From: Glandiceps talaboti
Taxonomy: Eukaryota; Hemichordata; Enteropneusta; Spengelidae
Assembly: GCF_964340395.1 (NCBI RefSeq)
Contig: NC_135568.1
Span: forward strand, 14,459,276-14,523,275
Reading direction: 5' to 3'
Length of the DNA: 64,000 bases
The notes under the pieces were generated by a model. That model was not told the DNA's origin and made no database searches. It saw only the letters and a list, made by a program, of their open reading frames with translations. The number at the start of each line of letters is the position of its first letter. The stretch's first letter is position 1. Position numbers and translations under genes: made by a program. This document shows, one piece after another, positions 23,630-34,325 of this stretch.

Positions 23630-25209
23630 AAAAATTCGAGAAAAAAGATAAGGATTAAATTTTCAACTTCATGACACACCTTGAAATATATTTTACAGCA
23701 AAATTATTACTGTAGGAACTCCATTCGATCTGTGTTGGAACAACTCCTAAACCATTTCGTGTTATGGGTCAATTTGGTTTTAATTTCGATACTGAACATA
23801 TATCAATAACGTTATATGCTGATCTTTGCCAATTAAGAGGCAAACAAACCACGTGTTGGAAAAAAAACAGTTAAACGACCTTGATTATGGTAAAATTAGA
23901 CTTTATTAAGTAAAATTAATTAATAATATATTCTTGAAATATATGTACCTTTATAATGCCTAAGAGTAGTCTGCATGGTGTAGCGTATAGGACCTAGTTA
24001 ATTTATATGGTGTACTTCATAAGATTGTGTACATATTGGTTTTATGTTCAAATATGCTGTTCCTGAACTTGACGACATGGTACTTTTAGGCAATATGTAG
24101 CTTCGAAAATATGAAGCCGTTTTCGTTCAATTGCATAAGTTTCATTGTGTCATTCTGATGGATCGAAAACTCAATGCTAAACACTTTGAACTATGTGTGA
24201 GTTATTATAACCTTGTATATCATTTGTCAGCTGATGCACATTTTTAGCTTTTGCTAACTTTACATTATAGCGTAGTTGTACATGTTGTATGTACGTGGAC
24301 ATAGATGTGTGTAAACCCCTTCATGGGGGAAGGTACCACTGGGCAGGTCTGGTAGGAGTGTGTGTCCAATGCTGCCAACCCCAGACCCCCATTTCAGACC
24401 CATTTTCACCGAAAACCAATACCCCATTTTGGAGCATTCAAGTGTTTAGAAGACCATATTTTATACCAAAATGGATAATCACCGATATGAAAATGTCAAC
24501 TAGTGAATAAGGAAATTCCAGGGAAATTCCAAAGTAGTCAATAATTTATTATGTGGTTTCTTCCAGGACTCCATTCTAGATCAAACAAAATCAAAAATTG
24601 TGTAAAGTGAAACCCATTTTAGACTCCTTAACTCTAAAAATACAGTACCCATTTTAGACCAAACGGCGAAAAATACCACCCCAAAGGGCAGAAGAAGGGG
24701 AGGCACATACACGTATACCATGTACGCAGGAGTACCCCCCGCCGCCCTTCATATGTTAACAGAAATACTGTACATGCCTTGAATCGAATACTAGTAGGGA
24801 GGTAGGAAGGAAGTACGTCCATGCTAGTTCTATCGCTCTAAAATATTATATTTAGGCAAAACTTTAAGACATTAATTTACAACTGTTATACTACGTACCG
24901 CGGAAAATAATAATACTATACACCATCGCTTTAGCCTATAGATACAATACAATATAATAGCAAACTAGGTAGATTTGAATATTCAAATTTACTATTCGGT
25001 TGAACTCATGAATATATTCTGAACTAATTGCAAATGTATTCAAATCTCTTCCGACTCGCAATCTGAACTATTTTGTAATCCAATTAGACATGCGCTAATG
25101 GGAATCAAAAGTACATAAAAGTCAGCTTCACCAGCACAAAAGTACAGAATTGAACTCGATATCAACTATATAGTACAGAAAGTGTCGTTTTCCGAACTAC
25201 TCTTTCTAC

Positions 25210-25294
25210 TGGTCTCGGTTACTCATTCCTCTTGCTGTCGAGGGCATATTGGGGGCTATGCCCTCAACGGCAAGAGGTTGGGTAACCAAGACTA
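25210..25294. repeat. short hairpin element (copy B)
   Basis: Same inverted repeat as 14,719-14,803. Confidence 0.75.
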
Positions 25295-26062
25295 CTTTTT
25301 CTACCTGTTGACTTCAATGAATACAAATACCAATATGTATGTTGTGCACGTCTTTACCAATAACACTCTAATTATAGTAACTACGTAGTGCATAGTCTAT
25401 TGTTGACTGACTTGAAGACCACCAGACAACGACAGCCTACGAAAGTGTTTGAATACCGTCCTTCTGACTGTGGTTTGAAACAAAGAACTCTTGGCCAAAA
25501 CTACAAAATTTATCTTCATTTGTTCAGCAACTTGAAAAGGTGAGTAACCCTAGAAATCCGAGCATTCGTGTTAAGAAATCGCGACAATAGAGATCGTGCA
25601 AGGCGATAGTTTGAACCCCACAATGCAACTGAACTGGTAAAGATGGCCGTCTCAACTGCATAAGTTCCTGAAATAAGAAGTATATCTAAGGTGTTAAAAA
25701 TATTGTGTGGTTCCGGTTACCCGACCACATCTACACTGCCGACCCTAAACTTCTTTTTACGTAATCGAGAAAAAAAAATAAAATCAAGAATATTTAGAAG
25801 TATCGTGAGGAATGGTCGTGACGCCATTGCTATCAGGGCGGAACTAAACTGTACCATTCTATGCCTGTAGAACTGCGACATTTATGGTGCCATGGCTTTA
25901 GACGTACTTGGACATTTGACGACTGTGTCCAGTGCTTTTGTGAATGTTACCGATCTTTCGCGATCAATTTACCAGAGTTCCCCATAGGTACGTGTGGCCA
26001 TGATCAAAGTCACGGTGAAATAATGGAAAATGTAAAATGCTTTGAAAATGGTGTTTTAACTA

Positions 26063-26390
26063 AGGCCTAATAAGACCTGGTTCCGATTACGCTCAATTTC
26101 AGAATAGGTGGGGTAGATAGATTTTTTTATTTTAGTATATATTTTTGATTATGAGTGTCTAGTTCAGGTTTTCCATTGTGTTCCAAATGGACTCTGTATT
26201 GTTTATTTCTTCCTATCAGATGTACAGCCATTACAGATTGGAAGAACAGTTTTATTTTGTCTTTTTACGTTGATGTCAGTTTCCAAATCTACTATTTCTC
26301 GTGAGAAGTCACAATTTTTTTGCGATTGTATTAAAGTTTAGGGTCGGCAGTGAAAAGCTAGTTGGGGTCGGGTATATTTTTAGGCCCTAT
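26063..26390. mobile_element. intact MITE, empty site for the 4.2-kb transposon
   Basis: It runs from GGCC..GGTTCCGATTACGCTC to GGGGTCGG..TTAGGCCC, AT-rich and noncoding. At 26,181-26,190 it reads TTCCAAATGG uninterrupted, which is the pre-insertion sequence of copy A. Confidence 0.8.
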
Positions 26391-27317
26391 AATGAAGTCA
26401 AGTTAGCTACGTAAATTTTGTTTTTTCCTCATAACTCATTATACAGTGGTAAGTAACCCTAATTATTTTCATACACGCTAGGATTCTGTGTTGCAACCTA
26501 TGTTGTATTAATTCTCTATATGTCGTATATATCATTTCAATATACAGTGTAACACATCGGTATAGCAAAGTCCCCAACCTTTGTGAGACAATGAACGATA
26601 TGACATTCCGATCAGACAATCTGTGGTATGTTCTACATGGACATATAGCTTAGCTTGGAGTACTACAGCTATTATCTGGGAAATGAAGACAAGGTCATTG
26701 CCACACACTCACTTGACAATGATTATCAAGACATGTTAACTTGTTGGAATGCCACTAACAAAATCAAAAGAAAACAATATTAATATCCATGGGCTTCTAA
26801 CCGAACCTATTTTCAGCAACAAACTTTCAACATAAACCATTCCAGCTTGGACATTTCATTGAAGTGGATATTTCTAAAGCTACACACTTGATTGACCTCA
26901 ATGACAAGCACTGGCTGAGTTAATCTGACATACATAAGAAAATCAACATTCTTTCCCAACGCACCAGCAAATAGACTACTTGATGTTACTCTTCAAGTAA
27001 TAACACATCAGAAATATATAAACTCACACCTCCAAAGAAAAGAAAATATTACCATTAATCATGTAAATATCACCTTCGGTCTTCATTTATAGGCTATACC
27101 CCTTGTACAAATTACAAACTAAGTCAATTAAAACACTCGGCTTCGTCACATTCTATATGACACTAATTGTACTCAATACAAAGGGGATATTGCGGAGGGG
27201 ATATTGCTTAATAAAGTAAACAGCTCGAATGCTAACCCCTTAATATTAGGCTTAGGAAGTTTCCTATAGGTTTTTTTTCTGCTCTGTTAACTGTCACGCT
27301 ACAAAACTTACTATAAT

Positions 27318-27360
27318 ACATACATACATACATACATACATACATACATACATACATACA

Positions 27361-27391
<31 letters not shown>
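27318..27391. repeat. (CATA)n microsatellite, copy B
   Basis: Slightly longer than the copy-A tract at 21,018-21,087. Confidence 0.95.
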
Positions 27392-27392
<1 letters not shown>

Positions 27393-27616
27393 ACATTATA
27401 ACATTTGTGTTTTTTATCAAACTTGTTTACAGAAATTGTCAACATTTTCTAAAGCCAGATGTATATCCATCAATCTCAAAAGGGAATCAAAACAACATGG
27501 TATACACCAGTTCACAAAGTTTCTTAGGTGTTTGCTGTAGTATGACGAGGGTTCCAGAAGATGTATTTACAAACTGAACAATCGCAGCGAATGTCTTTAC
27601 AGATTGACCTGAAAGA

Positions 27617-28720
27617 ATGGATGAAACAGAATATTTAGAACATCTAGACATACAATCAAATAACTTCGTTTGCCTGCCTAGTATAATTTGTGAACTCCAC
27701 TCGTTGAAAACCTTGAATGCAAGTGGAAATAATATGAGTGGTCTTCCTCACAATTTCACAAATTTACGATGTTTAGACAAACTTAATATCAAAAGGAATA
27801 GATTTAGCACAGTTCCTCTGGTCCTATGCGAAATGAAGACATTGACTGATTTGACAATCAGTAGCTGTGAATTAGAATGTATACCAGAGAACATGGGGAG
27901 TCTAACAAATTTAACCAGCCTTAATTTGGCAAACAACAAACTGTCAACTCTACCAAACAGTGTTGGAAATCTAATCAATCTAACAACACTTGATCTTTCA
28001 AAGAACACTCTGTCAACTCTTCCAGATAGTATCGGAAACCTAACCAATCTAACCAGCCTTGATGTGTTGATAAACGGTCTGTCCTTTCTACCAGACAGTA
28101 TTGGTAAGATAACAAACCTAACCAGGCTTCAGCTATCAATGAACTCTTTGTCAACATTACCGGAAAATATTGGCAATCTAACTAACCTTACCCGTCTTGA
28201 TCTATACAACAATGAGCTGTCGACTCTACCAGAAAATATCGGAAAGCTTACAAGTCTGATTAGTTTTGATCTATCAAAGAACAGCCTGTCAGCCCTTTCA
28301 GAGAGTATCGGAAATCTAACGAATCTAACCAGCCTTGATCTGTCAATTAACCGTCTGTCAACTCTACCAGAGAGTATTGGAAATCTAACAAATCTAACCA
28401 ACCTTGATCTATCAATTAACCGTCTGTCAACTTTACCAGAGAGCATTGGAAATCTTTCAAATCTTACCAATCTCGATCTGTCATACAACAATCTATCGAC
28501 TCTTCCAGAGAGTATTGGTAATCTAACAAGTCTTACGATTCTTGGTCTGTACAACAACATGTTGTCGACTCTACCAGAGAGCATCGGAAATCTAACAAAT
28601 TTAACCAGGCTTCACCTTTCAAAGAACAATTTCGTAACTCTACCAAGGAGTATTGGACATCTAGCAATTCTAAACTGTCACGAGATGTACCAGAGAGCAA
28701 TTTGGAGATCTAAAAACTAA
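27617..28720 (+). CDS. SHOC2-like leucine-rich repeat protein, copy B (367 aa)
   Basis: Tandem paralogue of 21,314-22,339 with the same start context and the same LRR scaffold. It carries one additional 23-residue repeat (69 bp, about 28,350-28,440) that duplicates its neighbour almost exactly. Other differences are a few substitutions (VGNLIN for VGNLTN, KLTSL for KLTNL) and a different last ten residues caused by small changes near the stop. The open frame is intact. Its polyadenylation signal is AGTAAA (29,039) where copy A has AATAAA. A broken LRR remnant follows the stop, as in copy A. Confidence 0.85.
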   Translation: MDETEYLEHLDIQSNNFVCLPSIICELHSLKTLNASGNNMSGLPHNFTNLRCLDKLNIKRNRFSTVPLVLCEMKTLTDLTISSCELECIPENMGSLTNLTSLNLANNKLSTLPNSVGNLINLTTLDLSKNTLSTLPDSIGNLTNLTSLDVLINGLSFLPDSIGKITNLTRLQLSMNSLSTLPENIGNLTNLTRLDLYNNELSTLPENIGKLTSLISFDLSKNSLSALSESIGNLTNLTSLDLSINRLSTLPESIGNLTNLTNLDLSINRLSTLPESIGNLSNLTNLDLSYNNLSTLPESIGNLTSLTILGLYNNMLSTLPESIGNLTNLTRLHLSKNNFVTLPRSIGHLAILNCHEMYQRAIWRSKN

Positions 28721-29084
28721 AAAAAACTACGACATAGAAATGATATGTCATAAAACAGTCTGTTGACTATCCCAAACAGCATTGGTAACCTTACTTATCA
28801 TGTTTGGTTGAATTAACCCACATACATATAAGTACTTGTATTCATTGAAGTCCACAGGTGAATAGAGATCATGACCATTTGACTGACGAGAATAGACATG
28901 TCTGAACAGTACTCAATTGAATGAAGACTGCTTCATTTTACGTAGCTACATATGAAAATAATACATCTTCAAGTTCAAGAACAACACAATTTTGTCACAA
29001 AGCTAACAATCTTGAATATCTGAGATAGTAGTATTTTCAGTAAAACTATTTTTCTGTACAAAACGTTGTATTTTATTTCTATTT

Positions 29085-29380
29085 CTTCGCAATATATGTG
29101 ATCATTTGTTGTTGCTATGAGCGTGGTCTTGTTGCTAGGCAAATTTACATACATTTTTGAATGCTTATTCAATTGTCTATTCAACCCTGTTGTTATCTTT
29201 GTGAAATACACCACTGTTTGGCTGTTGCTATGGGCGTGGTCATGGTTGCTAGGGTATGTGCATACATTTTTTGAATGTTTACTCACTTGCCTACAAGATG
29301 ATGTTGTTATTTGACTAAAATATACGGCCATTTGGTTGTTGCTAAAGGGTGTGGTCATCGTTGCTAGGGCCAATTTTGTC
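29085..29380. repeat. three diverged ~110-bp tandem units (GTGGTCNTNGTTGCTAGG)
   Basis: The phrase TTGTTGCTATG.GYGTGGTC.T.GTTGCTAGG recurs at about 29,108, 29,218 and 29,333, with similar sequence between. Open frames here follow the repeat and are not gene-like. Confidence 0.75.
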
Positions 29381-29591
29381 AAAGTGTTTTGAAGAAAATA
29401 TGCAGCATAACACTTTAAGAAACATCTCGCCAAGTTTCAGAGCAGACTCGTTGACCAAGTACTTTTTGAGATATAAGTTTTTGACCAAAAATGAACATTC
29501 TTACACCTAATTTGCATATCACTCATTGCATCATTGTACCGGTAATGGACCCATCAAATATCATGGTTCGGCGGTTTTTGACTTTAAGTTG

Positions 29592-29593
<2 letters not shown>

Positions 29594-29633
<40 letters not shown>

Positions 29634-29688
29634 CACAGACAGACAGACAGACAGACAGACAGATAGACAGACAGACAGACAGACAGAC
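29594..29688. repeat. (AC)n(AGAC)n microsatellite
   Basis: AC dinucleotides pass into AGAC tetranucleotides, then CGGGCGATCCCTATAGCA...CTGAACCT. A similar (AC)n followed by GATGCCTATAGTATGCTGAACCT occurs near 63,090-63,160, so this is the 3' part of a dispersed repeat. Confidence 0.85.
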
Positions 29689-29719
29689 GCCGGGCGATCC
29701 CTATAGCACTACTGAACCT

Positions 29720-30470
29720 CAGTTCAGTTGTGCTAAAAATCTTAGACTACATATACGTACATACATACGTTCGCAAAGTAATTGTATCCTAATTATACTT
29801 TGTACATGTGATGGCCGATGTTCCAGTTCCTGACCTTTTTGTCGTCCTTGGATTGCATTCAAGTTTCAGTTAAACCAAATAATATTCACAGTATAAAAAT
29901 GTCATGTTCCAATTTAACTGTAGCAAGTCGTGCAGGGGACAATGTATCCACACCACTGCCATTAAGAAAGGTGTAGACCTTAGAGTATATGTGCGTGAAA
30001 CCATATACTTGTCTGTGGTGAAACCATAGACCCTCCACTATGGTGAAACGTATTAAAGTCTACTTTTTCAAAGACTTTGTCCAAGTTTATCTGATCTCGT
30101 GAGTCGTACTTACATGTCCAACCGACATTCGTTCTTATTGATATATACGTAAAAAAACAAGTTGGTCGCTTGTACGAAAAACTGAATTTTTGTTAGTCTA
30201 TAGTCTGAAATTTGGAGCATTTCACAACATATCGTGAGAGTTTGAAAAGTTCATTGTGCAATCAATCACCGTGACGACAGTATCGACGTAAACGTTGTGT
30301 GATATATTTGAATTGTCATGTTGTATTGCCCACGTAAAATAGTTGTCTTTTAAGAGGTTGAAACTTTCATGTATTTCAATCATTTCAAAAACGATTACTT
30401 CACTCAAACAAGAATAACCTGACGAGCAAACAAGAAAGACATCGTCAAAATAGAAAAATATATCTGGCAA
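29720..30470. other. noncoding, nothing recognised
   Basis: No coding frame with recognisable features and no repeat identified. Confidence 0.5.
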
Positions 30471-30880
30471 GGCCTAATGAAAATAGCGTGTGGTTCCGGT
30501 TACGCTCAATTTTAGAATAGGTGGGGTATAATAAAATTTAACTGCCGATCCTAACCTTTTTTTACGTATTCGAGAAAATAATAATAAAATCACACAAAAA
30601 ATTGTGAAGTGTCACGAGAAATAGTGGATGCGGAAACTGACATCAACTTAAAAAAAAAAGACAAAATAAAACTGTTCTTCCAATCTGTACTGGCTGTACA
30701 TCTTATATGAAGAAATAAATAACAGAGATACCATTTGTAAAACAATGGAAAATCTGAACTAGACACTTACACATGAAAAACAATATAATAAAAAATCAAC
30801 CTACCCACCTATTCTGAAATTGAGCGTAATCGGAACCACACATTGTTTTTATTACGCCGTATTAGTTAAAATTCTAATGA
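30471..30880. mobile_element. MITE with inverted GGTTCCG termini
   Basis: The left end contains GTGTGGTTCCGGTTACGCTCAATT...AATAGGTGGGGT. The right end contains ACCCACCTATTCTGAAATTGAGCGTAATCGGAACCACAC, its inverse. The interior matches the right half of 26,063-26,390. This is the most complete inverted-terminus copy of the family in the window. Confidence 0.8.
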
Positions 30881-33800
30881 AATAAATACCGATATCGACA
30901 GTCATCCAGATGGTCACTTAAAATGTCTCCCCCTTCAGCTCCTGTCACCCTCCTCACTTATTGGTATGTATTTTTTGTATGAGAAATCCGTGCTATACTT
31001 AGATCAATGAGAAGCCACACAGTCGTTACGAGCTTTTATTAGTACTGACCAACATTCATAACAGACGTGCAGCTAAACATATGGGTCCAATTGAAAGAAC
31101 CGTACGTGTTTTGATTTTATTTTAAGGTGCAAGCAAGAAAATATTCTCTCAAGACACACTTACGTTGGTAATGCCAACATTTTAACCCATGTATAGATAT
31201 TTCCATTCATGGTTGGTAGATCGCCATGCAACTTGGGTTGTCACGTGACGAACCAGACGATTACCTTTACAACGCAGTTGATTATAGCACGGACACTTGT
31301 AAGGTAGGCAGGGTGAAATCAGCCGTGGACATTCCTTTTCGGGATTGTGGTCATGTCATTGGTATAACCAGACAACGGTAAGTTCATTAAATATACAAAC
31401 ATTACTTTGTTCAAACAAGTAAAACATATTTACATACAGGAATATCCGTATATAATATATCAAGATGCCATCAAATGTACTTTAAGGAAATGGAACTTTA
31501 TTATCACAATCAACCACTAAAAATCAACAGTATAGTTAGTTGTCTCGAACCCAAATCCTCTAGGTATAGGAAGTGCGTTGTACCAATAATAGCTAAGAGG
31601 AAAACTGATCTACGATATCAAATTTGTTGTAAACCTTACATAAAAAATTCAGACAATGAAAGCAAATTACTGAATAAAACATGATCCGCTAAAAGACAAC
31701 AGTTGGTGAAATGTGGGAAACTTACATTACCCAAAGTCCCACTAGTGCCGTCTACTTGCCTTCGTTGTCAACACAAGTGCCCTTAGCAACATGTACGAAA
31801 TTACGTATAATGAATAATTATCATTTTGTTTGGAGTACTGCCATATATGAATTACACTTATCAATCATAAATCACTTCAGGGAAAATTTGCACAAATCAC
31901 AGATGTGTGAAATACTTCAAATAGGCCTGTATGACTGGCTGACATGACACTCCGCGAAGACGGATATGCTCTAACATTAGCAGGTGTTTGTTGTAATCTG
32001 AACAAGTGTACAGTCGTTGGAGAAGATACAAATCTAGATTATGCTAGGGGTCTCACCCTATTCCGCACACTAACTCAATTGTCCACCTTTATTCCCTACT
32101 TTGGAGGTAACTTGAATACAAATATATTTTGTAAAATCAACCTGTTCTATTGCATTCTTGCCATACCAGGCTCAAACATTACAAAACAAAAGTAAAGAGC
32201 TTCCGGGCAGCATCGTACCGTCTGCAGATTTCTAATTTATAACCATGACGTCATGTACTTTAAATCTCAGACATAAACATTACGACCTTTTTTGAACATA
32301 CAATGAAAACTCTGATTCTCACCCAGAAGAAAACATAAGCTTCACAATCATATGTTTTTTTGAATACATTGACTGAAAAATATACCATAGTATACTCAAA
32401 ATTAGCACCAAACACAGTGGGATATCAATAGCCTGGAAATTTCATTCAAAACAGGGTTTATAACAGAACAATTATCAGTCGAACTACAGGTGAACACCAG
32501 TTGCTTTATACGGAAAAGGTGTATTTTTAAATAAAAAGAACGGATTTTTTTTAAAATCTGGAACTTGTTTTCCTTCATACCCAACCACGGGCCATAACCG
32601 TCACAAAATATTTTTAATATGGCAAAGAGTTAAGTGATTCTCTAGCTACTTCGAATTTTAAAATAATTGAACCCATAGGTGCATTATTCCGTCATGATGC
32701 AGATACTAGTACTTGGCAAGTACTGTGAAACCCTTTGGCAATTTTTTTTCTGTATTCAAATCTCACTGTTCGTGTTAAAGGTGCTGTGACGTATAGCCTG
32801 ATGGTAATGCGAGTAGATGTATTGTTGAAACGGTATACGGATTTCTAACCCAAACATCACACAACAAGAAGGCTAATTGTGAATTCAGTTTGTGTGACAC
32901 ACACAGTACAAAGTCACTTTTTTACTTGCATTATTTTACGAAAATGCACAAATCTATATCTTCTGCCAAGAATCAAGAATAAAGTTAATCAAGTTAAGGA
33001 TCAACTTCATAAAAGAAGTTTCAGACCCTAGAAATGTGGTGTATGCCTTGTATGCGCGATTAAATGAAAAATGAATACACAAATGCATAAACACAGCTAA
33101 TCTTCAGTGGTGACATTTCTGAATTGTGTACAAACGCGTCAGGGAGATGACAACAAACTCTACATGTGCATAGATAGAGAGGGGTCTCGAAGCTGGTGTG
33201 TGATAGGCTAATACATATTTAGATCATGGGGAATGTAGAAGTTAATGTTGTTTCGGTTGAAATGGCATATCGATGGCGACATGTCTATAAATTTTGTAGT
33301 ACACCATTAGATTGGAAATGTGACGTTTTCAGCTCGGGTTTTCCACTCATGTATTACTAAAAAAGTACAGCTACGCAATAATTCAAGCATTTAAGTCATT
33401 TCTGTTGAAACAAGATAAGTTGGCAACGACTAGCTCACAATAAGTTTGTTCTATTTAATGAATACCAAAACTGTGTTGTCATTGTATTAGAATAGGAGAT
33501 AACGTTCCAACGTGTATGAATTGCATAATGAAAACACGAGTTTCATTAAGACTTGCTGATAGCTGAAAAAAGTGAGTTTGAGATTGTAATGAAACAATAG
33601 TTGTGTGGACTTTTCTTAATGTGAGCAGAGTTTACAGCAATACAAATGGAATGCCAAAGAGATCCTAGTAGTCGGTGGCAATTCCCAGTGAAATATTTAA
33701 TAATGTAGGCTTTTACGGGTGAATAATAATTAAGTTGTAAGTGGAATGTACAGGTAGTCCAAACACCATTTAGTTTTGTTGTTCATTGCTATGCACTGAA

Positions 33801-34272
33801 ATCACAACCTGGTGTTGTTAGCGCACTTGATATCATAATCATGTGATCAATCATTTCAATTATTTCATTACTTGCACCGGAGCACACACACTAGCACAGA
33901 ATTGGTAGGATTTGCACTGTAGTGAAACAACGACAACATTATTACATGCTACGCTTGTGAAAGTACGACCACAGAGAACAATGCATATACCCCAAGTACA
34001 TAATATATACACGTGCATATACCCCCAAGTACGTACACCACACCTGCACATGCGACAATGAGCTGTGTAACAAAGACAGCCAATCACTGCATTACAATAG
34101 CTATTATACCATACAAAAATGGAACTTGTAAGCTCATGGCGTAATCGTTTTTTGTTAATGATATTGGTTTAATGATGATGAAACAACTGTATGCATGGTC
34201 ACATGTCTACTATACGTAGATTTATTAAAAATAGTAGTGTGAATATATGACATGTCTCTTATTTTCTTAACA
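30881..34272. other. mostly noncoding
   Basis: Several 60-85 codon frames (for example 31,475-31,684, 31,711-31,947 and 31,944-32,195) have no recognisable motif. The only coding-like spot is 31,226-31,381, listed separately. The 5' UTR exon of the caspase gene may lie here. Confidence 0.4.
31226..31381 (+). CDS. possible small first exon (51 codons) ending at a consensus donor
   Basis: An ATG opens a frame of non-repetitive composition (starts MQLGLSRDEPDDYLYNAVDY). The last codons overlap a strong donor, CG|GTAAGTTC at 31,377/31,378. I do not recognise the peptide. Splicing it to the caspase exon's likely acceptor (34,273) gives an early stop, so no link is claimed. It may be chance. Confidence 0.25.
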   Translation: MQLGLSRDEPDDYLYNAVDYSTDTCKVGRVKSAVDIPFRDCGHVIGITRQR

Positions 34273-34325
34273 GTGAACCAGGCATTCTTTGAGGTTTGTG
34301 AAGTGACGAGATATATTGATAGAAG

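Larger units (their letters stand above)
22721..23957. other. spacer between duplicon copies, with an older partial third copy
   Basis: About 22,838-23,010 is a diverged relative of 15,085-15,190 (GAGATCGTGCAAG and neighbouring matches), implying an earlier round of duplication. A MITE fragment and a (TA)n tract follow. No gene was recognised. Confidence 0.5.
23958..29084. repeat. segmental duplication, copy B
   Basis: Tandem counterpart of 13,460-22,720 without the 4.2-kb transposon. It has small indels and scattered substitutions, for example a shorter C-run near 24,736. Confidence 0.95.
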
